Positions 35,000 to 43,189 of a DNA stretch of 64,000 nt are shown piece after piece. The translations under genes and the position numbers were made by a program. Source of the DNA: Pelomonas sp039929605 (GTDB taxonomy: Bacteria > Pseudomonadota > Gammaproteobacteria > Burkholderiales > Burkholderiaceae_C); NCBI RefSeq assembly GCF_039929605.1, contig NZ_JBDSQX010000076.1:1-64000 (forward strand), written 5' to 3'. Position 1 is the first letter of the stretch, and each line of letters starts with the position of its first letter. Below the pieces are notes generated by a model that searched no databases, was not told the origin of the DNA, and worked only from the letters and a program-made list of their open reading frames with translations.

Positions 35000-35668
35000 A
35001 TGAATCTCACGCTGTTTGACCTGGACGGGACCTTGATTCCGGTGGACTCCGACCACTCCTTCGGCAGCTTCATGGTAGAGGTCGGCTGGGTGGATGCCGA
35101 GGTCTGGGGCCGGCGCAACGACGAGTTCTTCGCCCAGTACAACGCCGGCACGCTGGACCTGCCGGCGTATGTCGAGTTCGCAACTTCCGCCTTTCGCAGC
35201 CGGCCGCTGGCCGAGGCGCTGGCGATGCGCGAGCGCTTCATGGCCGAGGTCATGCAGCCCGCGTTGCGGCCCGAGGCGAGGGCGCTGGTGGAGAAGCACC
35301 GAGCAGCGGGCGACCTGATCGCGTTGGTCACGGCCACCAATGAGTTCGTTACCGCGCCGATCGCCGCTGCCTTTGGCATTGAACACCTGATCGCCGTCCA
35401 GCTGGAGCGCGATGCCACCGGCCACTACACCGGTGCCATCCGGGGCGTGCCGAGCTTCCGCGAGGGCAAGATCGAACGGGTCGAGACCTGGCTCCAGAGC
35501 CTGGGGGCACAATCCGCCGAGTTCGAGCGTGTCACGTTCTATAGCGACTCGACCAACGACCTGCCCCTGCTTGAACGCGTCAGCCATCCGGTGGCGACCA
35601 ATCCCAGCCCCACGCTCGCGCGGATCGCCAGCGAACGCGGCTGGCCCCAGCTCAAACTCTTCGCATGA
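35000..35668 (+). CDS. HAD-superfamily (type IB) phosphatase, SerB-like
   Basis: The product has 222 residues with HAD motif I FDLDGTLIP (nucleophile Asp and acid Asp), motif II Thr in LVTATN, Lys of motif III in EGKIER and motif IV YSDSTNDLPLL. This is the IB subfamily that includes phosphoserine phosphatase and histidinol-phosphatase-like proteins of Burkholderiales. Substrate is not determined. It starts 16 bases after hda and overlaps pcnB by four bases. Confidence 0.9.
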   Translation: MNLTLFDLDGTLIPVDSDHSFGSFMVEVGWVDAEVWGRRNDEFFAQYNAGTLDLPAYVEFATSAFRSRPLAEALAMRERFMAEVMQPALRPEARALVEKHRAAGDLIALVTATNEFVTAPIAAAFGIEHLIAVQLERDATGHYTGAIRGVPSFREGKIERVETWLQSLGAQSAEFERVTFYSDSTNDLPLLERVSHPVATNPSPTLARIASERGWPQLKLFA

Positions 35669-37236
35669 TCAAGAAGTTCATCGACAAACTACTCGGCAAA
35701 CCTGCCGCTGCTGCTGCAGCGCCCAAGAAGGTCAGCCCTCTCGGCAAGCGCGTCGAACTCGCGGCAGACGTGCACCGCATCGACCCCGGACTGCTCGACG
35801 AGCGGGCCGTCAAGGTCGTCAAGACACTCACCGACGCCGGCTTCGAGGCCTACATCGTCGGCGGCGCCGTGCGCGACCTGCTGTTGAACGTGCGGCCCAA
35901 GGACTTCGACGTCGCCACCAACGCGACGCCGGAGCAGGTCAAGGGCCTGTTCCGCCGCGCCTTCATCATCGGCCGGCGCTTTCGCATCGTTCACGTTGTC
36001 TACGGCCGTGGTCGCGAGCATGAGGTCATCGAGGTCTCGACCTTCCGCGCGCTGCCGACCGAATCCGAAGCCGTCGCCGGCAACGAGAAGACCTCCAAGA
36101 GCGCGCTCGAGGGCAAGTCCCATGCCGTGGACGCCGAAGGCCGCGTGCTGCGCGACAACGTCTGGGGCCCGCAGATCGAGGATGCTGCTCGCCGCGACTA
36201 CACCGTCAACGCGATGTACTACGACCCGCAGCGCCAGCTCGTCATCGACTACCACGGCGGCCTGGCCGACGCGCGCGCCAAGCTTCTGCGCATGATCGGC
36301 GACCCCGAGACCCGCTACCGCGAAGACCCCGTCCGCATCATTCGCGCCGTGCGTTTCGCCGCCAAGCTGGGTTTTACGCTGGAGCCCAAGACGCTGGCGC
36401 CGGTCAAGACCTCGGCGGCCCTGCTGGCCAATGTGCCGGCTTCGCGCCTGTTCGACGAAATGATCAAGCTGCTGCAGACCGGCCACTCGCTGGCCAGCAT
36501 CGCGCAGCTGAAGAAGCTCGGCCTGGGGCGGGGCACCTTCGCCGTGCTGGACGCCATGCTGACCGACACCGGCGACCTGCACGACGGCATCCGTGGCAAG
36601 TTCGTGCGCCAGGCGTTCGAAGACACCGACCGCCGGGTCGCCGAAGGCCGGGGTGTCAGCCCCAGCTTCATGCTCGCCTGCATGCTCTGGCATGAGGTGC
36701 TGGACCGCTGGACCAAGATCCGCGATGGCGGCGAGGCGCCCGTGCCGGCGCTGGCCCAGGCCATCGACGCCGTCTTCGACGCCCGCATCGGCGACATCTC
36801 CGGCCGCGGCAAGCTGGCCGGCGACATGCGCGAGATCTGGATGATGCAGACCCGCTTCGAGCGCCGCACCGGCTCGGGCGTCTTCAGCCTCATCGAGCAG
36901 CCGCGTTACCGCGCCGGCTTCGATTTCCTGCGTTTGCGCGCCGACGCGGGCGAGATCGACCCCTTGCTGGCCGACTGGTGGGAGGACTTCGCTCTCGGCA
37001 GCGACGACGACCGCCAGGCCCTGCTGGCCGACGCCCGTGCCGCCCAGCAGAAGCAGCCGCGCGTGGCGCGAGCACCGCGACCCGAGGCTGCAGCTGGTGA
37101 AACGCCGGTCGGTGAAGCTCCCTTTGACGAAGAGGCAGACGAGGCGGTTGCCGATGCGCCGGCCCGCAAGCGCCGCCGTCGTCGCCGCAAGCCTGCGGGC
37201 GAGGGCGCTGCTGCACCCGCACCTGCGGCGGAGTGA
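35665..37236 (+). CDS. pcnB: Poly(A) polymerase I
   Basis: This enzyme adds 3' poly(A) tails that speed RNA decay. The 523-residue product shows the nucleotidyltransferase core GGAVRDLLLNVRPKDFDVAT with the two catalytic Asp residues, followed by RRFRIVHVV, RRDYTVNAMYYD and the RNA-binding helix EDPVRIIRAVRFAAKLGF. It ends in a very basic tail (RKRRRRRRKPAG) usual in PcnB. It overlaps the HAD gene at the start and folK at the end (GTGA), so the three are coupled. Confidence 0.95.
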   Translation: MIKKFIDKLLGKPAAAAAAPKKVSPLGKRVELAADVHRIDPGLLDERAVKVVKTLTDAGFEAYIVGGAVRDLLLNVRPKDFDVATNATPEQVKGLFRRAFIIGRRFRIVHVVYGRGREHEVIEVSTFRALPTESEAVAGNEKTSKSALEGKSHAVDAEGRVLRDNVWGPQIEDAARRDYTVNAMYYDPQRQLVIDYHGGLADARAKLLRMIGDPETRYREDPVRIIRAVRFAAKLGFTLEPKTLAPVKTSAALLANVPASRLFDEMIKLLQTGHSLASIAQLKKLGLGRGTFAVLDAMLTDTGDLHDGIRGKFVRQAFEDTDRRVAEGRGVSPSFMLACMLWHEVLDRWTKIRDGGEAPVPALAQAIDAVFDARIGDISGRGKLAGDMREIWMMQTRFERRTGSGVFSLIEQPRYRAGFDFLRLRADAGEIDPLLADWWEDFALGSDDDRQALLADARAAQQKQPRVARAPRPEAAAGETPVGEAPFDEEADEAVADAPARKRRRRRRKPAGEGAAAPAPAAE

Positions 37237-37715
37237 CTTCGCGGGCCTACGTCGGCCTGGGTGCCAACCTCGGCGCCGATCTGCGTGCGACGCTGACACA
37301 GGCTGCTCAGGCCCTCGCGGCGCTGCCGGGCAGCCGGCTCTCGGCCCTGTCCAGCGCCTGGCGCAGCGCGCCCGTTGATGCCGGCGGGCCAGACTTCCTG
37401 AACGCGGTCGCCGCGCTGGACACGGCGCTTGCGCCCATTGAACTGCTGGACGCGCTGCAAGCCATCGAGCTGGCCCATGGCCGCGAGCGCCCCTACCGCA
37501 ACGCGCCGCGCACGCTGGACCTGGACCTGCTGCTCTACGGCGACCTCACGCTCGCCACGCCGCGCCTGGCGCTGCCGCACCCGCGCCTGGGCGAACGCGC
37601 CTTTGTGCTGCGCCCATTGCTGGAGATTGCGCCTGAACTGGCCCATCTCGCGACTGGCGATGCCTGGCGCGATCAGCGCATCGAGCGCCGCGGCGCTATC
37701 GCCACTGACCTCTGA
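37233..37715 (+). CDS. folK: 6-hydroxymethyl-dihydropterin pyrophosphokinase
   Basis: This enzyme activates the pterin with ATP before joining to p-aminobenzoate in folate synthesis. The 160-residue product shows GLGANLGAD, SSAWRSAPVDAGGPDFLNA and the HPPK signature RNAPRTLDLDLLLYGD. Translation starts at a GTG overlapping the pcnB stop as GTGA. The pcnB-folK order is common in Proteobacteria. Confidence 0.95.
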   Translation: MTSRAYVGLGANLGADLRATLTQAAQALAALPGSRLSALSSAWRSAPVDAGGPDFLNAVAALDTALAPIELLDALQAIELAHGRERPYRNAPRTLDLDLLLYGDLTLATPRLALPHPRLGERAFVLRPLLEIAPELAHLATGDAWRDQRIERRGAIATDL

Positions 37716-37726
37716 AAGGACCTGCG

Positions 37727-38083
37727 ATGTTCTCGACCCTTGCCGGCTGGCAGACCGTGGGCTTGCTGCTGCTGTCCAACGTCTTCATGACCTTTGCCTG
37801 GTACGGCCACCTCAAGGGGCTGGCCACCAAGCCCTGGTGGATCGCCGCTGGCATCAGCTGGGGCATCGCGCTGTTCGAGTACCTGCTGCAGGTGCCGGCC
37901 AACCGCATCGGCCACGGCGCGGGCTTCAGCCTCGCTCAGCTCAAGATCACCCAGGAGGTCATCACGCTGGCCGTCTTCGTGCCCTTCAGTCTCTACTACA
38001 TGGGCGAGCCGTTGAAGCTGGATTTCGTCTGGGCCGGGCTGTGCCTGATGGGGGCCGTCTACTTCATCTTCCGGTCGGCTTGA
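37727..38083 (+). CDS. DUF486 (DMT-like) small membrane protein
   Basis: The product has 118 residues with four predicted spans. The patterns VFMTFAWYGHLK, WGIALFEYLLQVPANRIGH and SLAQLKITQEVITL are those of the DUF486 family, a four-span relative of small drug/metabolite transporters. Its activity is unknown. It follows folK after 11 bases and precedes the phosphate-related DUF47/Pit pair. Confidence 0.92.
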   Translation: MFSTLAGWQTVGLLLLSNVFMTFAWYGHLKGLATKPWWIAAGISWGIALFEYLLQVPANRIGHGAGFSLAQLKITQEVITLAVFVPFSLYYMGEPLKLDFVWAGLCLMGAVYFIFRSA

Positions 38084-38142
38084 CGACGGTTCGGTGACGG
38101 CGCCCGCTAAACTGCTCGGCTTCCAGAGATACAAGGACGTCC

Positions 38143-38790
38143 ATGCTGTTTGGCAAGCTGCTGCCCCGTGAGGGCAATTTTTTTGAGCTGTTCAACGAGC
38201 ATGGCGGCTTCATCCTGGAAGGTGCGCGCGCCTTCCAGAAAATGATCGAGAACTACGCCAACCCGGCGCTGCGCCAGCAGTACGCGGATGAGGTCGACAA
38301 GGCCGAGCATGCCGCCGACCGCGTCACCGCCGAGGTGAACCGGCTGCTGCACCGCACCTTCATCACGCCGATTGATCGTGAGCAGATCCACAGCCTGATC
38401 AATGCGATGGACGACATCGTCGACCTGCTGCAAGACTCGTCCGAAACGTTGCAGCTCTACGACGTTCGCGCCATTCCCGAGCAGGTGCTGCAGTTGACGA
38501 TGTTGTCGGTTCGCTGTTGCGAGCGTGTGCAGCATGCCGTCACGCTGCTGCCTCACTTGAGCCAGCCGGCCACCACCGAGGCGGCCATCAAGACCTGCGA
38601 GGAAATCGATCAACTGGAGTCTGACGCCGACCGCGTCATGCGCTCGGCGATGTCGCGGCTGTTCCGCGAAGAGCCCGATGTGCGCGAGCTCATCAAGCTC
38701 AAGGCCATCTACGAGCAGCTCGAATCCATTTCCGACCGCTGCGAAGACGTGGCCAATCTGATCGAGGGCATCGTCCTCGAGAACTCCTGA
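38143..38790 (+). CDS. DUF47/PhoU-like regulator of phosphate transport
   Basis: The 215-residue all-helical product carries DUF47 patterns: ADEVDKAEHAADRVTAEV, FITPIDREQIHSLINAMDDI and ISDRCEDVANLIEGIV. The two E/D-rich bundles are metal-binding in PhoU-type proteins. Genes of this family sit directly before low-affinity phosphate permeases and are thought to modulate them; here the Pit gene follows nine bases later. It probably acts at the inner face of the membrane. Confidence 0.92.
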   Translation: MLFGKLLPREGNFFELFNEHGGFILEGARAFQKMIENYANPALRQQYADEVDKAEHAADRVTAEVNRLLHRTFITPIDREQIHSLINAMDDIVDLLQDSSETLQLYDVRAIPEQVLQLTMLSVRCCERVQHAVTLLPHLSQPATTEAAIKTCEEIDQLESDADRVMRSAMSRLFREEPDVRELIKLKAIYEQLESISDRCEDVANLIEGIVLENS

Positions 38791-38799
38791 TCGCTGCGC

Positions 38800-39810
38800 A
38801 TGGCATCCGCTGAGATCACCTTCTGGGTGGTGGCCTTGCTCGTCGTCATGGCGTTGCTGTTCGACTTCATGAATGGCTTCCACGACGCAGCCAACTCCAT
38901 CGCCACCGTTGTCTCGACCGGGGTGCTGAAGCCGCAGCAGGCGGTGCTGTTCGCCGCCTTCTTCAATGTCGTCGCCATTGCCATCTTCCAGCTCAACGTG
39001 GCGGCGACCATCGGCAAGGGCATCGTCGAGCCCGGCATCGTTGACCACCACGTCGTGTTCGGCGCGCTGATGGGCGCCATCACCTGGAATTTCATCACCT
39101 GGTGGTGGGGCATCCCGTCGAGCTCTTCGCATGCGTTGATCGGTGGCATCGCGGGCGCCGTTGTCGCCAAGGCCGGTCCGTCTGCGCTGGTCGCGGGCGG
39201 CATTTGGAAGACCGTCGCCTTCATCGTCATCTCGCCGCTGCTGGGCTACTTGCTAGGGTCGCTGATGATGGTCCTGGTCGCCTGGATCTGCCGAAACAAG
39301 TCGCCGTTGCGCGTCGACCGATGGTTCCGACGGTTGCAGCTTGTCTCAGCGGGGCTGTACAGCCTGGGCCATGGCGGCAACGACGCGCAGAAGACCATCG
39401 GCCTGATCTGGATGTTGCTCATCGCCGCCGGCATGCTCTCGACCCATGAGACCTCGCCGCCGGTCTGGGTCATCGTCGCCTGCTACATCGCCATCGGCAT
39501 GGGCACGATGTTCGGTGGCTGGCGCATCGTGCAGACCATGGGTCAGCGCATCACCAAGCTCAAGCCCGTGGGCGGGTTCTGCGCCGAGACCGGCGGTGCC
39601 ATCACGCTGTTTGTTGCGACGGCGCTGGGAGTGCCGGTGTCCACCACCCACACCATCACCGGCGCCATCGTCGGTGTGGGCTCGGTGCAGCGCGCCTCGG
39701 CCGTGCGTTGGGGCGTGGCCGGCACGATCGTCTGGGCTTGGATCTTCACGATCCCGGCCTCGGCGCTGGTGGCCGGCATCTGCTACTGGGTCAGCTTTGC
39801 GCTTTACTGA
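38800..39810 (+). CDS. Inorganic phosphate transporter, Pit family
   Basis: This is a low-affinity, proton-coupled metal-phosphate symporter, 336 residues with about ten spans. Both halves show the family repeat: FDFMNGFHDAANSIATVV near residue 20 and LGHGGNDAQKTIGLIWMLL near residue 190, with GVPVSTTHTITGAIVGVG at the end. It forms a unit with the DUF47 gene. The final seven bases overlap the end of the convergent TM2 gene. Confidence 0.95.
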   Translation: MASAEITFWVVALLVVMALLFDFMNGFHDAANSIATVVSTGVLKPQQAVLFAAFFNVVAIAIFQLNVAATIGKGIVEPGIVDHHVVFGALMGAITWNFITWWWGIPSSSSHALIGGIAGAVVAKAGPSALVAGGIWKTVAFIVISPLLGYLLGSLMMVLVAWICRNKSPLRVDRWFRRLQLVSAGLYSLGHGGNDAQKTIGLIWMLLIAAGMLSTHETSPPVWVIVACYIAIGMGTMFGGWRIVQTMGQRITKLKPVGGFCAETGGAITLFVATALGVPVSTTHTITGAIVGVGSVQRASAVRWGVAGTIVWAWIFTIPASALVAGICYWVSFALY

Positions 39811-40232
39811 TCGATTTGCGCTTCGAAGTAGCGCTGTGCGCTGAAGGCGATGGTCGCCATCAGTGCCGTGCCGCCGATGAAGACGCACAGGATGACCCCG
39901 ATGATGGCGCCCCAGCCGCCCAGTTCGGCAGCTCGGCCGGCGTTGAAACGCGCATTCCAGCGCTCGTCGGGCATCAGCCCGTAGACGATGCCGCCGAGCA
40001 GCGCGGCAACCAGGCTGATGCCCAGCAGCGGCAGCAGCACCCAGGCCAGCCGGTCGTCTTGGCCGAGTGCGTTCATGCGCTGCAAGCCGACCAGGCCGAG
40101 TAGCGTCGGCAGCGGGAACAGCCAGGCCCAACGGTCCTTGAACCCGTGCAGGTAGAAACGGTGCAGGCCGAAGACGCCGCCGAGCAGGGCCAGCCAGGTC
40201 GCGACGGCCTTTTGTTTGACGGCCGTGTTCAT
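39804..40232 (-). CDS. TM2-domain membrane protein
   Basis: The product has 142 residues. The N-terminal part is a TM2 domain (LALLGGVFGLHRFYLHGFKD), followed by further spans (LPLLGISLVAALLGGIVYGL and WGAIIGVILCVFIGGTAL). The start at 40232 gives MNTAVKQK before the first span. Function is unknown; TM2 proteins occur widely. It is downstream of the GNAT gene across a 73-base gap that contains a dispersed repeat. Confidence 0.88.
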   Translation of the reverse strand: MNTAVKQKAVATWLALLGGVFGLHRFYLHGFKDRWAWLFPLPTLLGLVGLQRMNALGQDDRLAWVLLPLLGISLVAALLGGIVYGLMPDERWNARFNAGRAAELGGWGAIIGVILCVFIGGTALMATIAFSAQRYFEAQIDQ

Positions 40233-40258
40233 TGATGCACCCTTCGGCCTGCGGCCTG

Positions 40259-40300
40259 TCCCGCCAGGCGGGAGCAAGCTTGCTTGGGGCGGCCCGGCGC
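40259..40300. repeat. Intergenic repeat with inverted segment, copy 2
   Basis: TCCCGC (40259-40264) pairs with GCGGGA (40268-40273), followed by the palindrome GCAAGCTTGC and the 19-base word shared exactly with 31361-31379. It sits between the GNAT and TM2 genes and could act as a stem in their common transcript. Confidence 0.65.
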
Positions 40301-40305
40301 GGCGC

Positions 40306-40854
40306 TCATTCGGCGCCGACGCTGTCGCCCAGGCCCAGTGGGCGCTGCATGAGCACGACGTCCAGCCAGCGGCCGAACTTCCAGCCGGCGCTCTTGAGCA
40401 CGCCGGTGTGCTCGAAACCCAGCGCCGTGTGCACGCCGACGGAGCCGGCATTGGCCGCGTCGCCGATGACAGCCAGCATCTGGCGTGCACCGGCAGCCTC
40501 GCAGCGGGCCAGCAGCTCTGCCAGCAGCAGCCGGCCCACGCCCTGGCCCTGGGCTGCGGGCGCCAGGTAGATGGAGTCCTCCACGCAGAAGCGGTAGGCC
40601 AGGCGAGGGCGGAAGTAGTTGGCGTAGGCATAACCCAGCGGTTCGCCGTTGCGCTCGGCCACCAGCCAGGGGAGATTGCGGCCCAGCACCTCGGCGCGGC
40701 GGCGGCCCATTTCGTCGACGCTGGGCGTCTCGGTCTCGAACGTGCCGGTGCCGTTCTCGACGGCGTGGGCGTAGATGGCCTGGATCGCTGGCAGATCGGC
40801 GTCGGTACTGGGGCGAATCGTCAAAGGCAGGGCGGCGGGGAAGGGCTGTGACAT
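40306..40854 (-). CDS. GNAT N-acetyltransferase (phosphinothricin acetyltransferase-like)
   Basis: The product has 182 residues. It begins LTIRPSTDADLPAIQAIYAH, has EDSIYLAPAAQGQGVGRLLL as the acetyl-CoA-binding motif A (Q-G-x-G), and ends HTALGFEHTGVL. This matches the Pat/MnaT group, which acetylates phosphinothricin or methionine sulfone and sulfoximine. The actual substrate is a guess. It diverges from the rpsP operon promoter. Confidence 0.88.
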   Translation of the reverse strand: MSQPFPAALPLTIRPSTDADLPAIQAIYAHAVENGTGTFETETPSVDEMGRRRAEVLGRNLPWLVAERNGEPLGYAYANYFRPRLAYRFCVEDSIYLAPAAQGQGVGRLLLAELLARCEAAGARQMLAVIGDAANAGSVGVHTALGFEHTGVLKSAGWKFGRWLDVVLMQRPLGLGDSVGAE

Positions 40855-40873
40855 CTGTCTTTCGGAAAGCTGC

Positions 40874-40902
40874 TCGAAATCGGTCGCGGCCGAGTTTATA
40901 AT
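40874..40902 (+). promoter_or_regulatory. Promoter of the rpsP-rimM-trmD-rplS operon
   Basis: A perfect TATAAT lies at 40897-40902, with TCGAAA at 40874-40879 as the -35 box and a 17-base spacer. Transcription would start near 40909 and give a leader of about 127 bases. Its strength suits a ribosomal protein operon. Confidence 0.85.
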
Positions 40903-40957
40903 GCTGGGTTTTGGCGTCGGTCGCAGATGGCTGCGGCGTATCTACGAGGCCTCCCCC

Positions 40958-40973
40958 GGCAGGGGTTCCTGCC
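40958..40973 (+). other. Stem-loop in the rpsP leader
   Basis: GGCAGG (40958-40963) pairs with CCTGCC (40968-40973) around GGTT. It lies in the untranslated leader of the operon, about 60 bases before the rpsP start, and could be part of translational control. No known leader family is recognised. Confidence 0.45.
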
Positions 40974-41035
40974 ATTCGACTTGCTAGCCCTGAGTGTCTC
41001 CTCGTGCAGTGGTCGCCCAATTTTTAGGAAACATC

Positions 41036-41293
41036 ATGGTTGTAATTCGTCTGGCTCGCGGCGGCTCCAAGAAGCGTCCCTTCTACAACATCGTTGTCGC
41101 CAACAGCCGCCAGCGCCGTGACGGCCGCTTCATCGAGCGCGTCGGCTTCTACAACCCGGTCGCGTCAGGCGCTGCTGAAAAGCTGCGCGTCGAGCAGGAC
41201 CGCGTGGCCTACTGGGTCGGTGTTGGCGCCCAGCTGTCGCCCACCGTGATCCGTCTGGTGGGTGACGCCAAGACGGCTGCTGTGGCCGCCTGA
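41036..41293 (+). CDS. rpsP: 30S ribosomal protein S16
   Basis: S16 is a small, basic 30S assembly protein. The 85-residue product begins MVVIRLARGGSKKRPFYNIV and continues RDGRFIERVGFYNP, both diagnostic. The start at 41036 follows an AGGAA site. It is the first gene of the operon with rimM, trmD and rplS. Confidence 0.98.
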   Translation: MVVIRLARGGSKKRPFYNIVVANSRQRRDGRFIERVGFYNPVASGAAEKLRVEQDRVAYWVGVGAQLSPTVIRLVGDAKTAAVAA

Positions 41294-41298
41294 CCCTC

Positions 41299-41889
41299 GT
41301 GGTTGGCAACAAGCCTCAACAAGACGGCGCTTCGGCGCCGTCTTTTGCTTCTGAGTCCGGTGACCTGATCCAGGTCGGCCACATCCTGGACGCCTGGGGT
41401 GTCAAGGGCTGGTTCAAGGTCCAGGCCTACTCGAACCAGGCCGATGCGCTGTCCAACGCCAAGCGCTGGTTCCTCAAGGCCGTTGCGCCTAAGACGGGTC
41501 AGCGCGAGTTGAAGGTCCTGTCCCTGCGTGAGCATGGCGAGGGTCTGGTGGCGAATGCTGACGGCATCGTCGACCGCAGCGGTGCCGAGGCGCTGCGCGG
41601 TTTCGAGGTGTGGATCTCGCGCGCCGACTTTCCCCGCGCGGGTGACGGCGAGTACTACTGGATCGACTTGATCGGCCTGGACGTCCTCAACCGCGAGGGC
41701 CAGCTCCTTGGCCGCGTCATCGGTCTCATCGACACCGGGCCGCATGCCGTGCTGCGCATCCTGCCGCCGGGCGTCGCCGAGCCCGCCAAGCCCGACCAGG
41801 AGAAGCTCATCCCCTTCGTCGGTGCCTTCATCGACGACGTGAGCCTCGAAGCGAAGCGGATCACGGTCGACTGGGGCCTTGATTTCTGA
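41299..41889 (+). CDS. rimM: Ribosome maturation factor RimM
   Basis: RimM binds S19 and helps 30S head maturation. The product has 196 residues: a RimM N-terminal beta barrel (IQVGHILDAWGVKGWFKVQA) and a PRC-like C-terminal barrel (YYWIDLIGLDVLNREGQLLG). The only available start is a GTG at 41299, five bases past the rpsP stop and without a good ribosome site. The first codons contain a perfect hairpin with T-run (41321-41346), so expression is probably throttled by attenuation and poor initiation. The residues before IQVGH are low-complexity and not conserved. It overlaps trmD's upstream region; trmD starts five bases after its stop. Confidence 0.93.
   Translation: MVGNKPQQDGASAPSFASESGDLIQVGHILDAWGVKGWFKVQAYSNQADALSNAKRWFLKAVAPKTGQRELKVLSLREHGEGLVANADGIVDRSGAEALRGFEVWISRADFPRAGDGEYYWIDLIGLDVLNREGQLLGRVIGLIDTGPHAVLRILPPGVAEPAKPDQEKLIPFVGAFIDDVSLEAKRITVDWGLDF
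41321..41346 (+). terminator. Terminator-like hairpin inside the first codons of rimM
   Basis: AAGACGGCGC (41321-41330) pairs perfectly with GCGCCGTCTT (41335-41344) around a TTCG tetraloop, and T-residues continue to 41346. It starts 28 bases past the rpsP stop. It has every mark of an intrinsic terminator yet lies in the rimM reading frame, so it should reduce transcription into rimM and trmD. Confidence 0.85.
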
Positions 41890-41893
41890 AGCC

Positions 41894-42643
41894 ATGCGCT
41901 TCGATGTCCTGACGATCTTCCCGGAGCTGTTCGCGCCGCACATGACGCAGGGCGTCACGCGGCGGGCCTTCGAGAGTCGTCAGGTCGACGTGCGCCTGTG
42001 GCCGCTGCGAGAGTTCGCCGACGACAACTACCGCCGCGTCGATGACCGGCCCTATGGCGGCGGCCCTGGCATGGTGATGCTGGTCGAGCCGCTGGAGAAA
42101 GCGCTTGCGGCCGTCAAGGCGGACCGGGCTGAGGCCGAGCCCGCCGTCATTTATTTCACGCCGACCGGTGCCCGCATCGACCAGGCGTGCGTGCAGCAAC
42201 TGTCGGTCGGCCCGGGCGCCATCCTGCTGTGCGGCCGCTACGAAGGCATTGACCAGCGCGTGCTGGACCGCCACGTGACGCTGGAACTAAGCCTGGGCGA
42301 CTTCGTGCTGTCCGGCGGCGAGTTGCCGGCGCTGGCCCTGCTGGACGCCGTCGCGCGCCTGCAGGACGGCGTGCTGGGCGATGCCCAGTCGCACCAGCAG
42401 GACAGCTTTTCTCAGACCAGCGACGGCATGCTCGACTGCCCGCATTACAGCCGCCCCGAGGTATTGGCCGACGGCCGTGCGGTGCCGGCCGTGCTGATGT
42501 CGGGCCACCATGCCGACATCAAACGCTGGCGCCGTGAGCAGTCTCTTGCGCTGACGGCGGCGCGCCGGCCGGAGCTGATTGCAGCCGCGCGCGCCACAGG
42601 CCGCCTGAGCAAGGCTGACGAGGCCTTTCTGGCCAAGCTCTAG
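41894..42643 (+). CDS. trmD: tRNA (guanine37-N1)-methyltransferase
   Basis: TrmD methylates G37 of tRNAs that read CNN codons and prevents frameshifting. The 249-residue product begins MRFDVLTIFPELFAPHMTQG, then RPYGGGPGMVM, GRYEGIDQRV and LGDFVLSGGELPAL, which form the trefoil-knot SAM site. The ATG at 41894, five bases after the rimM stop, gives this conserved N-terminus. Confidence 0.97.
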   Translation: MRFDVLTIFPELFAPHMTQGVTRRAFESRQVDVRLWPLREFADDNYRRVDDRPYGGGPGMVMLVEPLEKALAAVKADRAEAEPAVIYFTPTGARIDQACVQQLSVGPGAILLCGRYEGIDQRVLDRHVTLELSLGDFVLSGGELPALALLDAVARLQDGVLGDAQSHQQDSFSQTSDGMLDCPHYSRPEVLADGRAVPAVLMSGHHADIKRWRREQSLALTAARRPELIAAARATGRLSKADEAFLAKL

Positions 42644-42769
42644 GCAAAACCCGCAGGGTCCGCTACATTAGCGGGCTGTCCGATCCTCTGGCGGGTCGAG
42701 TGGTCAGGAAATTTCTGGCTGCAAACATCCCGATAAATAGCGGCACCGCCAAGATCCCCAGGAGTACAG

Positions 42770-43123
42770 ATGAACCTGATCCAAACCCTTGAGCAAGAAG
42801 AAATTGCTCGCTTGAACAAGACCATTCCGGTCTTCGCCCCCGGCGACACCGTGATCGTCAGCGTCAAAGTCGTTGAAGGCACACGCAAGCGCGTGCAGGC
42901 TTACGAAGGCGTCGTGATTGCCAAGCGCAATCGTGGCCTGAACAGCAGCTTCATCGTCCGCAAGATCTCCAGCGGCGAAGGCGTGGAGCGTACGTTCCAG
43001 CTGTACAGCCCGCTGATCGCGACGATCGAAGTCAAGCGCCGCGGCGATGTCCGTCGCGCCAAGCTGTACTACCTGCGCCAGCGTTCGGGCAAGTCGGCAC
43101 GTATCAAAGAGAAGCTGTCTTAA
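42770..43123 (+). CDS. rplS: 50S ribosomal protein L19
   Basis: L19 sits at the 30S-50S interface. The 117-residue product has FAPGDTVIVSVKVVEG, EGVVIAKRNRGLNSSFIVRK and RAKLYYLRQRSGKSARIKEK, all typical. An AGGAG site lies just before the start. The 126-base gap from trmD is unusually long for this operon and may hold an extra promoter or processing site. The operon ends at the terminator at 43146-43172. Confidence 0.98.
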   Translation: MNLIQTLEQEEIARLNKTIPVFAPGDTVIVSVKVVEGTRKRVQAYEGVVIAKRNRGLNSSFIVRKISSGEGVERTFQLYSPLIATIEVKRRGDVRRAKLYYLRQRSGKSARIKEKLS

Positions 43124-43145
43124 TCAGTCGGTTCTCACCGCCAAG

Positions 43146-43177
43146 GCCGCCCGGAGCTACGCTCTCGGCGGCTTTTG
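43146..43177 (+). terminator. Intrinsic terminator after rplS
   Basis: GCCGCC (43146-43151) pairs with GGCGGC (43167-43172), with an inner GAGC/GCTC stem, followed by TTTTG and more T. It ends the ribosomal operon just before the Nudix gene. Confidence 0.88.
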
Positions 43178-43189
43178 TTTTTCTGACGC

